Of a stretch of 64,000 bases of DNA, positions 56,338 through 64,000 are shown piece after piece. Below the pieces are notes generated by a model. That model saw only the letters and a list, made by a program, of their open reading frames with translations, made no database searches and was not told where the DNA came from. Each line of letters opens with the position of its first letter. Within the stretch, counting starts at the first letter, position 1. A program made the translations under genes and the position numbers. This stretch comes from Chryseobacterium piperi (GTDB taxonomy: Bacteria > Bacteroidota > Bacteroidia > Flavobacteriales > Weeksellaceae): contig NZ_CP023049.2 of NCBI RefSeq assembly GCF_002285635.2, positions 1,984,001 through 2,048,000 on the forward strand, given 5' to 3'.

Positions 56338-58770
56338 TTAATTACCTGTTCTGTTTATTTCCTCCTCATTGCCGGTAGCTCTTTTTACAGACTTTATTTT
56401 TTGATTCCCAAACTTATAACTCATACTGAGTTGTACATATTGGTTATCCATATAATAAATACCTTCTTGATAGACATTATTCACTGTAGAGCTTTGACGT
56501 ACCTTTTCTGTTCTCAGAATATCGTTTACTTTCAATGAAATCCTTAAATTCTTATTCATCAAAACATATTGCAAAGAGGCGGAAAGATTCCCCATGGCTC
56601 CAATATTATAAAACTTACCGTCAACACTTCTGGGGCTATACCAATAATTTACATTAAATAGAAATGTCTTATCCTTGTTTAAAATAAAATCATTATTGGT
56701 AGAAAATCGCCCGCTCCAGCCTTTCTGATACCTTTGAATGGCAGGAATAAAAGACTCCGCTTTTACATAGCTGATATCTAAACTATTCATAGAGGTCCAC
56801 CATTTCAGCTTATCAAAGGTGTAGCTTTCGGATATTCCCCATCTTTTTGTGTTTACATAGTTTTCATTAGTGAATGAGATCTCATTGGTTACTGGATCTG
56901 CCAGCGCAATTTGGCCAAAGAGATTTTTTTCGTTTGAAAAGTAAATTTTACTTTCCAACGCTTTGTAGGTATATGATAAATCGATATTATCAATAAATGC
57001 AGGTCTTAAAAAAGGATTTCCACCAAGTTTCTGAAAAGGATTTATATACCATTGATTAGGATTTAATTCATGAAAGCTTGGACGTTCAATTCTTCTGCTA
57101 TAATTTAATGCGAAAGAGGAGTTCTCAGAAGATTTATAATTGATGAATAAACTGGGAAATAATTTGGCATAATTATAATTATTGGTCTGATTAAGGCTTA
57201 TTGAATTCGATTTTGTTTGCATGGCTTCCAGCCTCATCCCAAGCTGTGTTTCCCAATGATCCCCAAATTTCTTATTTGCAGAAGCATATAAAGCCTGGAT
57301 ATGTTCTGTGTATTCAAACCTTGTCGAATTTGATGGAAAACTTATAACAGGAGTATCGGATAAACCACTGTTAAAGATATCCATGTCATTTTTGGCTTTT
57401 GAAGTACCTATTTTTCCTCCAAAGCTGATGTTTATATTTTTCAAAGGGTATTCAACATCTATTTTTCCAGAATAATTATTAATATTTTGAGAATTAAGAC
57501 TAAAACCATTATAAAATTGTTGTTGATAAGGTGTTGTAGTAGCTGAGTTCCCCTCATAATAACGATCATCCTGATTGGCATAATTGAAATAATCAAAATT
57601 TAAAATAATTTTTCTGTTTAATGAATCAAGCTTAAACTCATTATAATAATTAATAGAATTAAAATTGGGTTTTCTGTTTTGATTACCATTGGATTGTAGT
57701 TGTTGAAGAACAGTGTCTGAACCGTAATCCAGAACATCTGTAGAGGTTTGTCCAGGAAGTTTAGATCTATTGATATTGGCAATATACTGAATCCCTGTCT
57801 TCCAAAAATTATTAATTGTATAATCTACACCAAATTTAGAACTGAATCGCTTAGAACGAACAAATTGAGGAGATTTTGTGTACCATAAAGCATCTTGAAA
57901 ATAAGCATAGTCATCAGCGTCAATCTTCAATCCACCCTGTCTATAGCTTAATGCTGATGATATAGCCCATCTTCCTTTATTAAAGTTGAAATTTGCAAAT
58001 CCCGACCCTTCTGAACGACTTCTTTGTAAATAAGTCATTCCTGCATTAGCATTCCACGAATCTCTTTTGGCTATTTTTGTTTTAATATTTATAATTCCGC
58101 TATTACCGACAGCGTCATATTTTGCAGGCGGAGTAGAGATTACTTCTATACTTTTGATATTATCTGCAGCAATAGATTTTAAAAAATTACTCAGATCCTC
58201 TTGCTTCAGCTCTATTAAACGATCGTCTACCATTACACTTACTGCTCCTTTTCCAATAATTGATATATTATCGTTTCTTACTTTGACACCTGGAGTAATT
58301 TTTAAAGCTTCAAGAGCGTCCCCCCCTGCTGTCGCAATGGCATTTTCGACATTGAAAACCACACGATCAATCTTTCTTTCAATCAGTTTCTTTTTGCTTG
58401 TGATGATAACCTCTTCTATTTTTTTAGTATTTTCAATCACGATTGTCCCCAAATTGAAATCTGAATTAATTTGAATATTACGATTGTACAGGAAATGATT
58501 AAATTGTTTTACCTTAAATGTATAAACTCCTGTATCGTTTATTTTCAAAGTAAAGTTTCCGTTCTCTTCAATTAATCCATTTTTTACAATTATAGAATCT
58601 TTGTCTATTAAAAGAACTTCTGTAAATTGATTTTTATTTTTATCAGTTTGTTCAACTTTACCGGTTATTATAAACTGACTATATACCTTGTTTGTCAATA
58701 ATATTATGATTATAAAGCTTATAAGTCTTAATTTATTAAATAGTAAATGTTTCAGATTCTGATTCTTCAT
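56338..58770 (-). CDS. TonB-dependent outer membrane receptor inside the NRPS operon
   Basis: An 810-residue outer-membrane protein. A signal peptide (LISFIIIILLTNKVYS) leads into a carboxypeptidase-regulatory-like domain (TGKVEQTDKNKNQFTEVLLI), then EEVIITSKKKLIERKIDRV (TonB-box region) and the plug (ALEALKITPGVKVRNDNIS, MVDDRLIELKQEDLSNFL, SIEVISTPPAKYDAVGNSG), followed by an OMP_b-brl_3-type barrel to the end. Its ATG lies inside the last 35 bases of the upstream NRPS gene, so it is translated with it. It could import the finished metal-bound peptide, or help release it. The family gives no substrate. Confidence 0.87.
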   Translation of the reverse strand: MKNQNLKHLLFNKLRLISFIIIILLTNKVYSQFIITGKVEQTDKNKNQFTEVLLIDKDSIIVKNGLIEENGNFTLKINDTGVYTFKVKQFNHFLYNRNIQINSDFNLGTIVIENTKKIEEVIITSKKKLIERKIDRVVFNVENAIATAGGDALEALKITPGVKVRNDNISIIGKGAVSVMVDDRLIELKQEDLSNFLKSIAADNIKSIEVISTPPAKYDAVGNSGIINIKTKIAKRDSWNANAGMTYLQRSRSEGSGFANFNFNKGRWAISSALSYRQGGLKIDADDYAYFQDALWYTKSPQFVRSKRFSSKFGVDYTINNFWKTGIQYIANINRSKLPGQTSTDVLDYGSDTVLQQLQSNGNQNRKPNFNSINYYNEFKLDSLNRKIILNFDYFNYANQDDRYYEGNSATTTPYQQQFYNGFSLNSQNINNYSGKIDVEYPLKNINISFGGKIGTSKAKNDMDIFNSGLSDTPVISFPSNSTRFEYTEHIQALYASANKKFGDHWETQLGMRLEAMQTKSNSISLNQTNNYNYAKLFPSLFINYKSSENSSFALNYSRRIERPSFHELNPNQWYINPFQKLGGNPFLRPAFIDNIDLSYTYKALESKIYFSNEKNLFGQIALADPVTNEISFTNENYVNTKRWGISESYTFDKLKWWTSMNSLDISYVKAESFIPAIQRYQKGWSGRFSTNNDFILNKDKTFLFNVNYWYSPRSVDGKFYNIGAMGNLSASLQYVLMNKNLRISLKVNDILRTEKVRQSSTVNNVYQEGIYYMDNQYVQLSMSYKFGNQKIKSVKRATGNEEEINRTGN

Positions 58771-61700
58771 GTTGATTATGTGAGAGATTATGAATTAAAT
58801 TTAAAGTGCTTATTAGGTTATTTGTTTTTTGTATGGTATTATGTTCAAATAGTTGACTTACATTTATATCTATTTTAAGAGCTTCATTAATAGAATGAGT
58901 TAATTTTATAGCCATTAAACTATGCCCACCTAGTTCAAAAAAGTTATCTGTAATTCCTACTTTATCTACTCCCAATACTTCCTGCCAGATCTCTACAAGT
59001 TTCTCCTCAATTTCATTCCTTGGAGCAACATATTCTCTTCTGATTAAATCTTCACCTGTCACACACGGCAATGCCTTACGGTCTATTTTACCATTCGGTG
59101 TTAATGGGATACTATCCAACTCTACTAAAAACCCCGGTACCATATATTCAGGAAGCTTACCCTGGAGATACTCTCTCAGTTCAATTTTGTCTATGTTTGC
59201 TTCCTTGCTCTTCACATAATAAGCTACCAGCACTTTTTCTCCGTTGACTTCTTTAGCATCAGCAACGACTTGCTTAATAGCTGTATTAAACTGGTTAATA
59301 TGGGTTTCTACCTCACCTAACTCTATCCTGTACCCCCTTATCTTTACTTGGAAATCGTTTCTGCCGAGATATTCAATATTGCCATCTGGCAGCCATCGTG
59401 CCAAGTCTCCCGTATCATACATCTTAGTTCCTTCTTCAAAAGGATTATCTATAAACTTTTCAGCAGTCAGTTCCGGTTTGTTTAAGTAGCCACGGGATAA
59501 ACCTACTCCTGCGATATAGAGTTTACCAAATGAACCGTGTTCTTTTATTTGCAACTTACTATCTAAAATATATAATGATATATTGTCAATTGGCTTTCCA
59601 ATTGGAATGCTTATTCCACTATTAAAATCTGAGCAATCATAATAACTCACATCAATGCTTGCCTCTGTAGGACCATACAGATTAATTAATGAAGTGTTAG
59701 GCAAAATTTTATAAAATAAATCCCTTTGGGGAATCGTTAATGCTTCACCACTAACAAAAACTTGTTGTAAACTATCTATTTTTTTTATAAATTTATTATT
59801 TGAATCTAAATAGATTAAGAATCTCATTAGCATAGAAGGAACAAAATGAATTACAGTTACCTTATTCTTATAGATGTTCTCTATTATATCAAAAGGACTT
59901 TTTTCATGTTTCGAAGTTAATACGGACAATTTAGCTCCATAAATACCCCACCACAATAATTCCCATACTGAGACATCAAAAGAATAGGTCGTCTTTTGTA
60001 TCAAAGTATCTTCTGAAGTTAAGGAGTATGCTTTTTGCATCCACACTAAACGATTAATTAAAGAATGATTCTCAATCAAAACCCCTTTGGGCTGTCCGGT
60101 AGTTCCGGAAGTATAAATTACATACACTAAACTATCCGGTCTGCTTATAATCGGAACATTTTCTTTTGTGTAAATATTTTCTGATTTCTCCAACTCTTTC
60201 TGATAACTTTTTAAAAAGGCTTCATCAATAGTAACTTTTGCATTGGCATCTTGCTCTATGTATTCAATCCTTTCTGTTGGATATTCCGGATCAATAGGAA
60301 CATAAGCTGCTCCTGATTTCAAGATTCCCCAGATTACAAAGATCATCTGCTCACTTCTTTCTAACTTAATTGCTACCAGATCGTCAGGCTTTATGTGATA
60401 GCTCTTTCTCAGGTAATCACCCAACTGATTTGAATGCTCGTTAAGTTCCCAATAAGTAAGTTCTTTATTCTCAAAAACTATCGCCACACTTCTTGGTGTT
60501 TTTTCAACCTGTTCTTCAAACAACCCGACAATTGTCTTATCGCTAGGGTAATCTATTTTTGTATCATTAAACTCATAAAGGAGTTCGTAACTCTCTTTTC
60601 TGGTAAGAAAATCAATGTCTTCTATAAAGATTTCCTTTGTTGAGTTATCTACAATTACTCTCAGTAGCTTCTCAAAATGAGAAAACATTCGTTTGATGAG
60701 AAAATCATCATAAATGTCTGTATTGTATTCTATGGTAAGACTTAGTTGCCCTCCATCTTCCTCAAACATATAGCTAATATCAAACTGAGAAGTCTTCCGA
60801 TGATAACCATATTTCTCTACCTGTAAACCATTTATATTGTTTTGTGTATTCCCTAAGTGTAACTGAGTCTGATTTTGGAATACTACTAACACATCAAACA
60901 ATGCTGATCGACTAGTATCCCTCTTTATATTAAGTTTACTCACCAACTCATCAAATGGATAAAGTTGATGTTCATATGCAGACAGAAGAATTTCTTTTTC
61001 TTTAGTAAGAACAGATTCAAAAGTATTATGTTCTTCTAATCTTGTTCTTATCGCAAGGGTATTTAGGTAAAGTCCAATCTGATTCTCTAAATCAGGATGT
61101 TCCCTTCCGGCTATCGGTGTACCTACAATAATATCGTCTTGTCCCGTATAACGATATAACAATGTCTTTATTCCAGCCATTAAGGTAATGAACAATGTTA
61201 CCCCATGCTTCTCCGAATACTGCTTGAGCTTCTCTGTAAATTCTCGAGAGAATAAGTGATTTATATTATTACCATTATATGTCTGTATTAATGGTCTTGT
61301 TTTATAGCTTGGTAATTCCAATACAGGGAGTTGACCATCAAACTGGTTTAACCAATAGGCTTCTGCGTTCCGGTATTCATCTCCCTTAATTTCTTCTTGT
61401 AACCATACTGCATAATCTTTATATTGAATAGCTAGTGGTGCTTTTTCCTTCTCTCCATTTGAGCTAATAATGCCCTCCTCCTTATTACACTCTTTAAGAA
61501 GTTTGTTGTAATTATTAACGACTTCCGATATCAGTACCTCTGTTGACCATCCATCGCCAATAATGTGATGCATGGATAAAAAGAAAAGGTATTCTTCACT
61601 TCCTCTTTTCAGTAAAAAAGCTCTTACCAATGGACTTTCTTCTAAATTGAAGGCTTCGTTATTGGCCGAATGTAAGTAATCTTCTACTTCTGATTCTGAT

Positions 61701-64000
61701 TTGTCTATAAAGTCCAACACTTCTATGGTAAAGTGGATTTCTTCTTTTGGAGTGATGTACTGTCGGATTTCTCCCGTTCCTTTATCTGATTTAAATGAGG
61801 TTCTGAGGATTTCATGTCTATCTATCAAGGACTGAAAAGCTTTTTTAAAATACGCTTTATTAAACTCTCCTCTTAAGATAACTACTGCAGGCATATTATA
61901 GGCCTTTGAGCCACCTTCCAATTGGCTCAGTACCCAAAGTCTCTGCTGCGATGGAGCTAACGGGTAATTCTCTTGTTGAGATGCTTTTGGTATCGGGGTA
62001 TATTCTTTTCCTGTAAGGTTTTTGGTAATTCCTTCAATGGTAGGAAAAACAAAAAAGTTTTTGAAGCTTACCCTCATTGATAGATTTTGGTGGATTCTAT
62101 TCAATATCTGGGCTACCATTAAGCTATGCCCTCCAAGTTCAAAAAAGTTATCTGTAATTCCTACCTTATCTACTCCCAATACTTCCTGCCAGATCTCTAC
62201 AAGTTTCTCCTCAATTTCATTCCTTGGAGCAACATATTCTCTTCTGATTAAATCTTCACCTGTCACACACGGCAATGCCTTACGGTCTATTTTACCATTC
62301 GGTGTTAATGGGATACTATCCAACTCTACTAAAAACCCCGGTACCATATATTCAGGAAGCTTACCCTGGAGATACTCTCTCAGTTCAATTTTGTCTATGT
62401 TTGCTTCCTTGCTCTTCACATAATAAGCTACCAGCACTTTTTCTCCGTTGACTTCTTTAGCATCAGCAACGACTTGCTTAATAGCTGTATTAAACTGGTT
62501 AATATGGGTTTCTACCTCACCTAACTCTATCCTGTACCCCCTTATCTTTACTTGGAAATCGTTTCTGCCGAGATATTCAATATTGCCATCTGGCAGCCAT
62601 CGTGCCAAGTCTCCCGTATCATACATCTTAGTTCCTTCTTCAAAAGGATTATCTATAAACTTTTCAGCAGTCAGTTCCGGTTTGTTTAAGTAGCCACGGG
62701 ATAAACCGACCCCACTTACGTAGAGCTTACCGCTTACCCCTACAGGAACTATATTTAAAGTATCATCTAGAATATATGCCTGCGTATTACTAATGGGAGT
62801 TCCGATAGGAATATTTACATAAGTATCATTCCTCTCCAGTTTGAAAATACTTGTACATACAGAGTATTCTGTTGGGCCATAGGCATTATAATAACTTATT
62901 CCGTTTTTAACTATTTCTTTTGCTTTTAACGGGTTAGCCGATTCACCTGCAGTTATTATTTTTTTTAAGGTTTTTACATCTTCATTAGATAGTATCTCTA
63001 AATAACTAGGAGGAAAGGTCACAATAGTAGATTCCGTTTCCTTTAAAAATGAAACAAACTTATCTTTATCTTTCTGCTCTTCTTCAGTTGGGATACATAA
63101 TGTCGCACCTGAATAAAGACACATTATTATTTCAGAAATAGAGGCATCAAAAGCTACAGAAGCAAACCATATAATTTTATCTTCAGAACTAACTTCAAAT
63201 ATCCTTATTTGATCCAAAGACATATTGATATTACTATGATGTTCTACTAAAACACCTTTTGGTTTTCCAGTAGATCCAGATGTATATATTAAATATGCAA
63301 CATCATTGGGTTTTATTTCAACATTAATATTATTTGTAGATGCAAATTGAATTTCCCCAGATTTTATAGAAGTATAAGGTTGTTGAATGTTTAATGCTTG
63401 AAGAACTTCTTTTTCACTTAAAAGTATTTTCGCTTTACTATCTTTTAAAATGTAATCAATTCGATCCTTAGGATAATTAATGTCAATCGGTAAATAAATA
63501 CATCCTAATTTTTCAATTGCCAATAGCGAAATCAAGAGATCAATCGACTTAGGTAACAATGTAGCAATAATTTGCCCTGATTCAATAGCGTACTTTTCTC
63601 TTATATAATGAGCTACCTGATTCGATCTCTCATTAAGCTCTCTGTAAGTAAGCTTTCTGTCTTCAAAAACTACCACTATGTTTTCTGGGGTTTTTATAAC
63701 CTGCTCTTCAAACATCAAAACAATAGTTTTATCTCGTGGATATTTTTTTTTAGTCTTATTAAAGTCAACTAATATTTGGTTCAGCTCTTTATGATTAACT
63801 AGCAAATATTTATGAACATTAATATCTAACAACAATTGATAAGAACAAAGTATATTTGTGAGGTTTTTCAAAAAACTTTCTATGACATACTTTGGGTAAT
63901 GTTGACTATAAGTAACTGTAAAAATCATTTCATCATCATTTTCTTGATACAATAATGAAATATCATCTTTACAATCGTCTACGCTTTGCTCAAACTGAAT
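58736..64000 (-). CDS. NRPS, (C)-A-T-C-A-T, 5' end outside window, predicted Tyr-Ser
   Basis: The reading frame is open to the right edge (16 codons beyond the TTG at 63952 without a stop), so the gene starts outside. Visible domains: the end of a C domain, A1 (YTSGSTGKPKG near 63280), T1 (near 62145), C (HHIIGDGWS near 61570), A2 (YTSGTTGQPKG near 60100) and T2 (near 58930), ending shortly after with ESESETFTI and no TE. Pocket codes read by eye are DASTIAAVCK (9 of 10 with a Tyr code) and DVWHFSLIDK (9 of 10 with the Ser code). It should deliver to the docking-C of the Lys-Pro synthetase. The A1 and A2 C-terminal parts share a 542-base exact repeat. Confidence 0.93.
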   Translation of the reverse strand: MQFEQSVDDCKDDISLLYQENDDEMIFTVTYSQHYPKYVIESFLKNLTNILCSYQLLLDINVHKYLLVNHKELNQILVDFNKTKKKYPRDKTIVLMFEEQVIKTPENIVVVFEDRKLTYRELNERSNQVAHYIREKYAIESGQIIATLLPKSIDLLISLLAIEKLGCIYLPIDINYPKDRIDYILKDSKAKILLSEKEVLQALNIQQPYTSIKSGEIQFASTNNINVEIKPNDVAYLIYTSGSTGKPKGVLVEHHSNINMSLDQIRIFEVSSEDKIIWFASVAFDASISEIIMCLYSGATLCIPTEEEQKDKDKFVSFLKETESTIVTFPPSYLEILSNEDVKTLKKIITAGESANPLKAKEIVKNGISYYNAYGPTEYSVCTSIFKLERNDTYVNIPIGTPISNTQAYILDDTLNIVPVGVSGKLYVSGVGLSRGYLNKPELTAEKFIDNPFEEGTKMYDTGDLARWLPDGNIEYLGRNDFQVKIRGYRIELGEVETHINQFNTAIKQVVADAKEVNGEKVLVAYYVKSKEANIDKIELREYLQGKLPEYMVPGFLVELDSIPLTPNGKIDRKALPCVTGEDLIRREYVAPRNEIEEKLVEIWQEVLGVDKVGITDNFFELGGHSLMVAQILNRIHQNLSMRVSFKNFFVFPTIEGITKNLTGKEYTPIPKASQQENYPLAPSQQRLWVLSQLEGGSKAYNMPAVVILRGEFNKAYFKKAFQSLIDRHEILRTSFKSDKGTGEIRQYITPKEEIHFTIEVLDFIDKSESEVEDYLHSANNEAFNLEESPLVRAFLLKRGSEEYLFFLSMHHIIGDGWSTEVLISEVVNNYNKLLKECNKEEGIISSNGEKEKAPLAIQYKDYAVWLQEEIKGDEYRNAEAYWLNQFDGQLPVLELPSYKTRPLIQTYNGNNINHLFSREFTEKLKQYSEKHGVTLFITLMAGIKTLLYRYTGQDDIIVGTPIAGREHPDLENQIGLYLNTLAIRTRLEEHNTFESVLTKEKEILLSAYEHQLYPFDELVSKLNIKRDTSRSALFDVLVVFQNQTQLHLGNTQNNINGLQVEKYGYHRKTSQFDISYMFEEDGGQLSLTIEYNTDIYDDFLIKRMFSHFEKLLRVIVDNSTKEIFIEDIDFLTRKESYELLYEFNDTKIDYPSDKTIVGLFEEQVEKTPRSVAIVFENKELTYWELNEHSNQLGDYLRKSYHIKPDDLVAIKLERSEQMIFVIWGILKSGAAYVPIDPEYPTERIEYIEQDANAKVTIDEAFLKSYQKELEKSENIYTKENVPIISRPDSLVYVIYTSGTTGQPKGVLIENHSLINRLVWMQKAYSLTSEDTLIQKTTYSFDVSVWELLWWGIYGAKLSVLTSKHEKSPFDIIENIYKNKVTVIHFVPSMLMRFLIYLDSNNKFIKKIDSLQQVFVSGEALTIPQRDLFYKILPNTSLINLYGPTEASIDVSYYDCSDFNSGISIPIGKPIDNISLYILDSKLQIKEHGSFGKLYIAGVGLSRGYLNKPELTAEKFIDNPFEEGTKMYDTGDLARWLPDGNIEYLGRNDFQVKIRGYRIELGEVETHINQFNTAIKQVVADAKEVNGEKVLVAYYVKSKEANIDKIELREYLQGKLPEYMVPGFLVELDSIPLTPNGKIDRKALPCVTGEDLIRREYVAPRNEIEEKLVEIWQEVLGVDKVGITDNFFELGGHSLMAIKLTHSINEALKIDINVSQLFEHNTIQKTNNLISTLNLIHNLSHNQHEESESETFTI
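58962..59503. repeat. 542-base direct repeat, copy 1 (Ser module)
   Basis: By my base-by-base reading this segment is identical to 62166-62707 (offset 3204). It covers the C-terminal subdomain of the Ser A domain and the start of its carrier domain. The flanks (T versus C at 58961/62165, T versus G at 59504/62708) differ. Confidence 0.85.
62166..62707. repeat. 542-base direct repeat, copy 2 (Tyr module)
   Basis: The partner of 58962-59503, in the Tyr module of the same gene. Identity stops sharply at both ends while the substrate-binding cores on the other side are quite different, as expected for recombination or gene conversion. Confidence 0.85.

Noticed and set aside
59244..59489. A plus-strand frame of 81 codons repeated identically at 62448-62693
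   Set aside because: It is the antisense shadow of the exact repeat within the NRPS gene, not a duplicated gene.
25373..64000. Assigning the locus to a known siderophore or lipopeptide antibiotic
   Set aside because: The receptor and possible beta-hydroxy-Asp hint at metal binding, but the codes, the tailoring set and the missing right-hand part do not match any cluster I can name with confidence.

Overview
The window looks like a chromosome segment of a Flavobacteriia member, most likely Chryseobacterium or a close relative. The reasons are the low GC content, promoters of the Bacteroidetes type (TAnnTTTG at -7), SusC-like/OMP beta-barrel receptors, GIN-domain and GG-leader peptides, and the style of the NRPS domains. 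This genus assignment is inferred from gene content, not from a marker search.

Layout. (1) 0-10.3 kb is ordinary chromosome: an ECF sigma factor, tyrS, a small lipoprotein, a carboxylesterase, an aspartyl protease with a PDZ domain, a membrane protein, an L,D-transpeptidase, and a haem/P460 gene pair. It ends with a membrane LytTR regulator broken by one in-frame TAG and an intact IS5-family element flanked by a TTA duplication. (2) 10.3-22.3 kb is the region I find most novel: a compact peptide (RiPP-like) system. A minus-strand operon encodes a radical SAM/SPASM maturase, three tandem near-identical 53-residue Cys-rich precursors that are easily missed in annotation, an LpxL-like acyltransferase with a C-terminal winged-helix (PqqD/RRE-like) part, an M50 membrane metalloprotease with a similar N-terminal part, a GIN-domain protein and a TonB-dependent outer-membrane protein. 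Divergent from it is a membrane TPR/AraC regulator. This is followed by a 54-residue GG-leader peptide whose stop codon overlaps the start of a secreted prolyl oligopeptidase. A shared palindrome, CGRAATT-N4-AATTYCG, lies just upstream of the likely promoters of both units, which suggests one regulon.

(3) 22.8-64 kb is one large NRPS locus, all on the minus strand and running off the right edge. In transcription order it contains: NRPS (C-A-T-C-A-T, 5' end missing), TonB-dependent receptor, NRPS (docking-C-A-T-C-A-T-C), a clavaminate synthase/SyrP-like dioxygenase, an Asp/Glu racemase, NRPS (A-T-C), GNAT acetyltransferase, class III aminotransferase, NRPS (partial C-A-T-C-A-T-TE), an AurF-like diiron oxygenase with its ferredoxin/reductase, type II thioesterase, a SyrD-like exporter, NRPS (C-A-T-C), an Sfp-type phosphopantetheinyl transferase, and a membrane-anchored hydrolase. 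Specificity codes read by eye suggest Tyr-Ser, then Lys-Pro, then three uncertain residues (two with acidic, probably cation-binding pockets) before the thioesterase, plus a stand-alone Gly module. No epimerase domain and no MbtH-like protein are visible in the window.

How the parts work together: the NRPS locus carries its own carrier-protein activation (Sfp), proofreading (type II TE), tailoring (two oxygenases, racemase, aminotransferase, acetyltransferase), export (ABC) and outer-membrane transport (receptor). The RiPP-like locus likewise carries maturation, possible lipidation, membrane proteolysis, outer-membrane transport and regulation. Products of both loci are inferred and not known to me.
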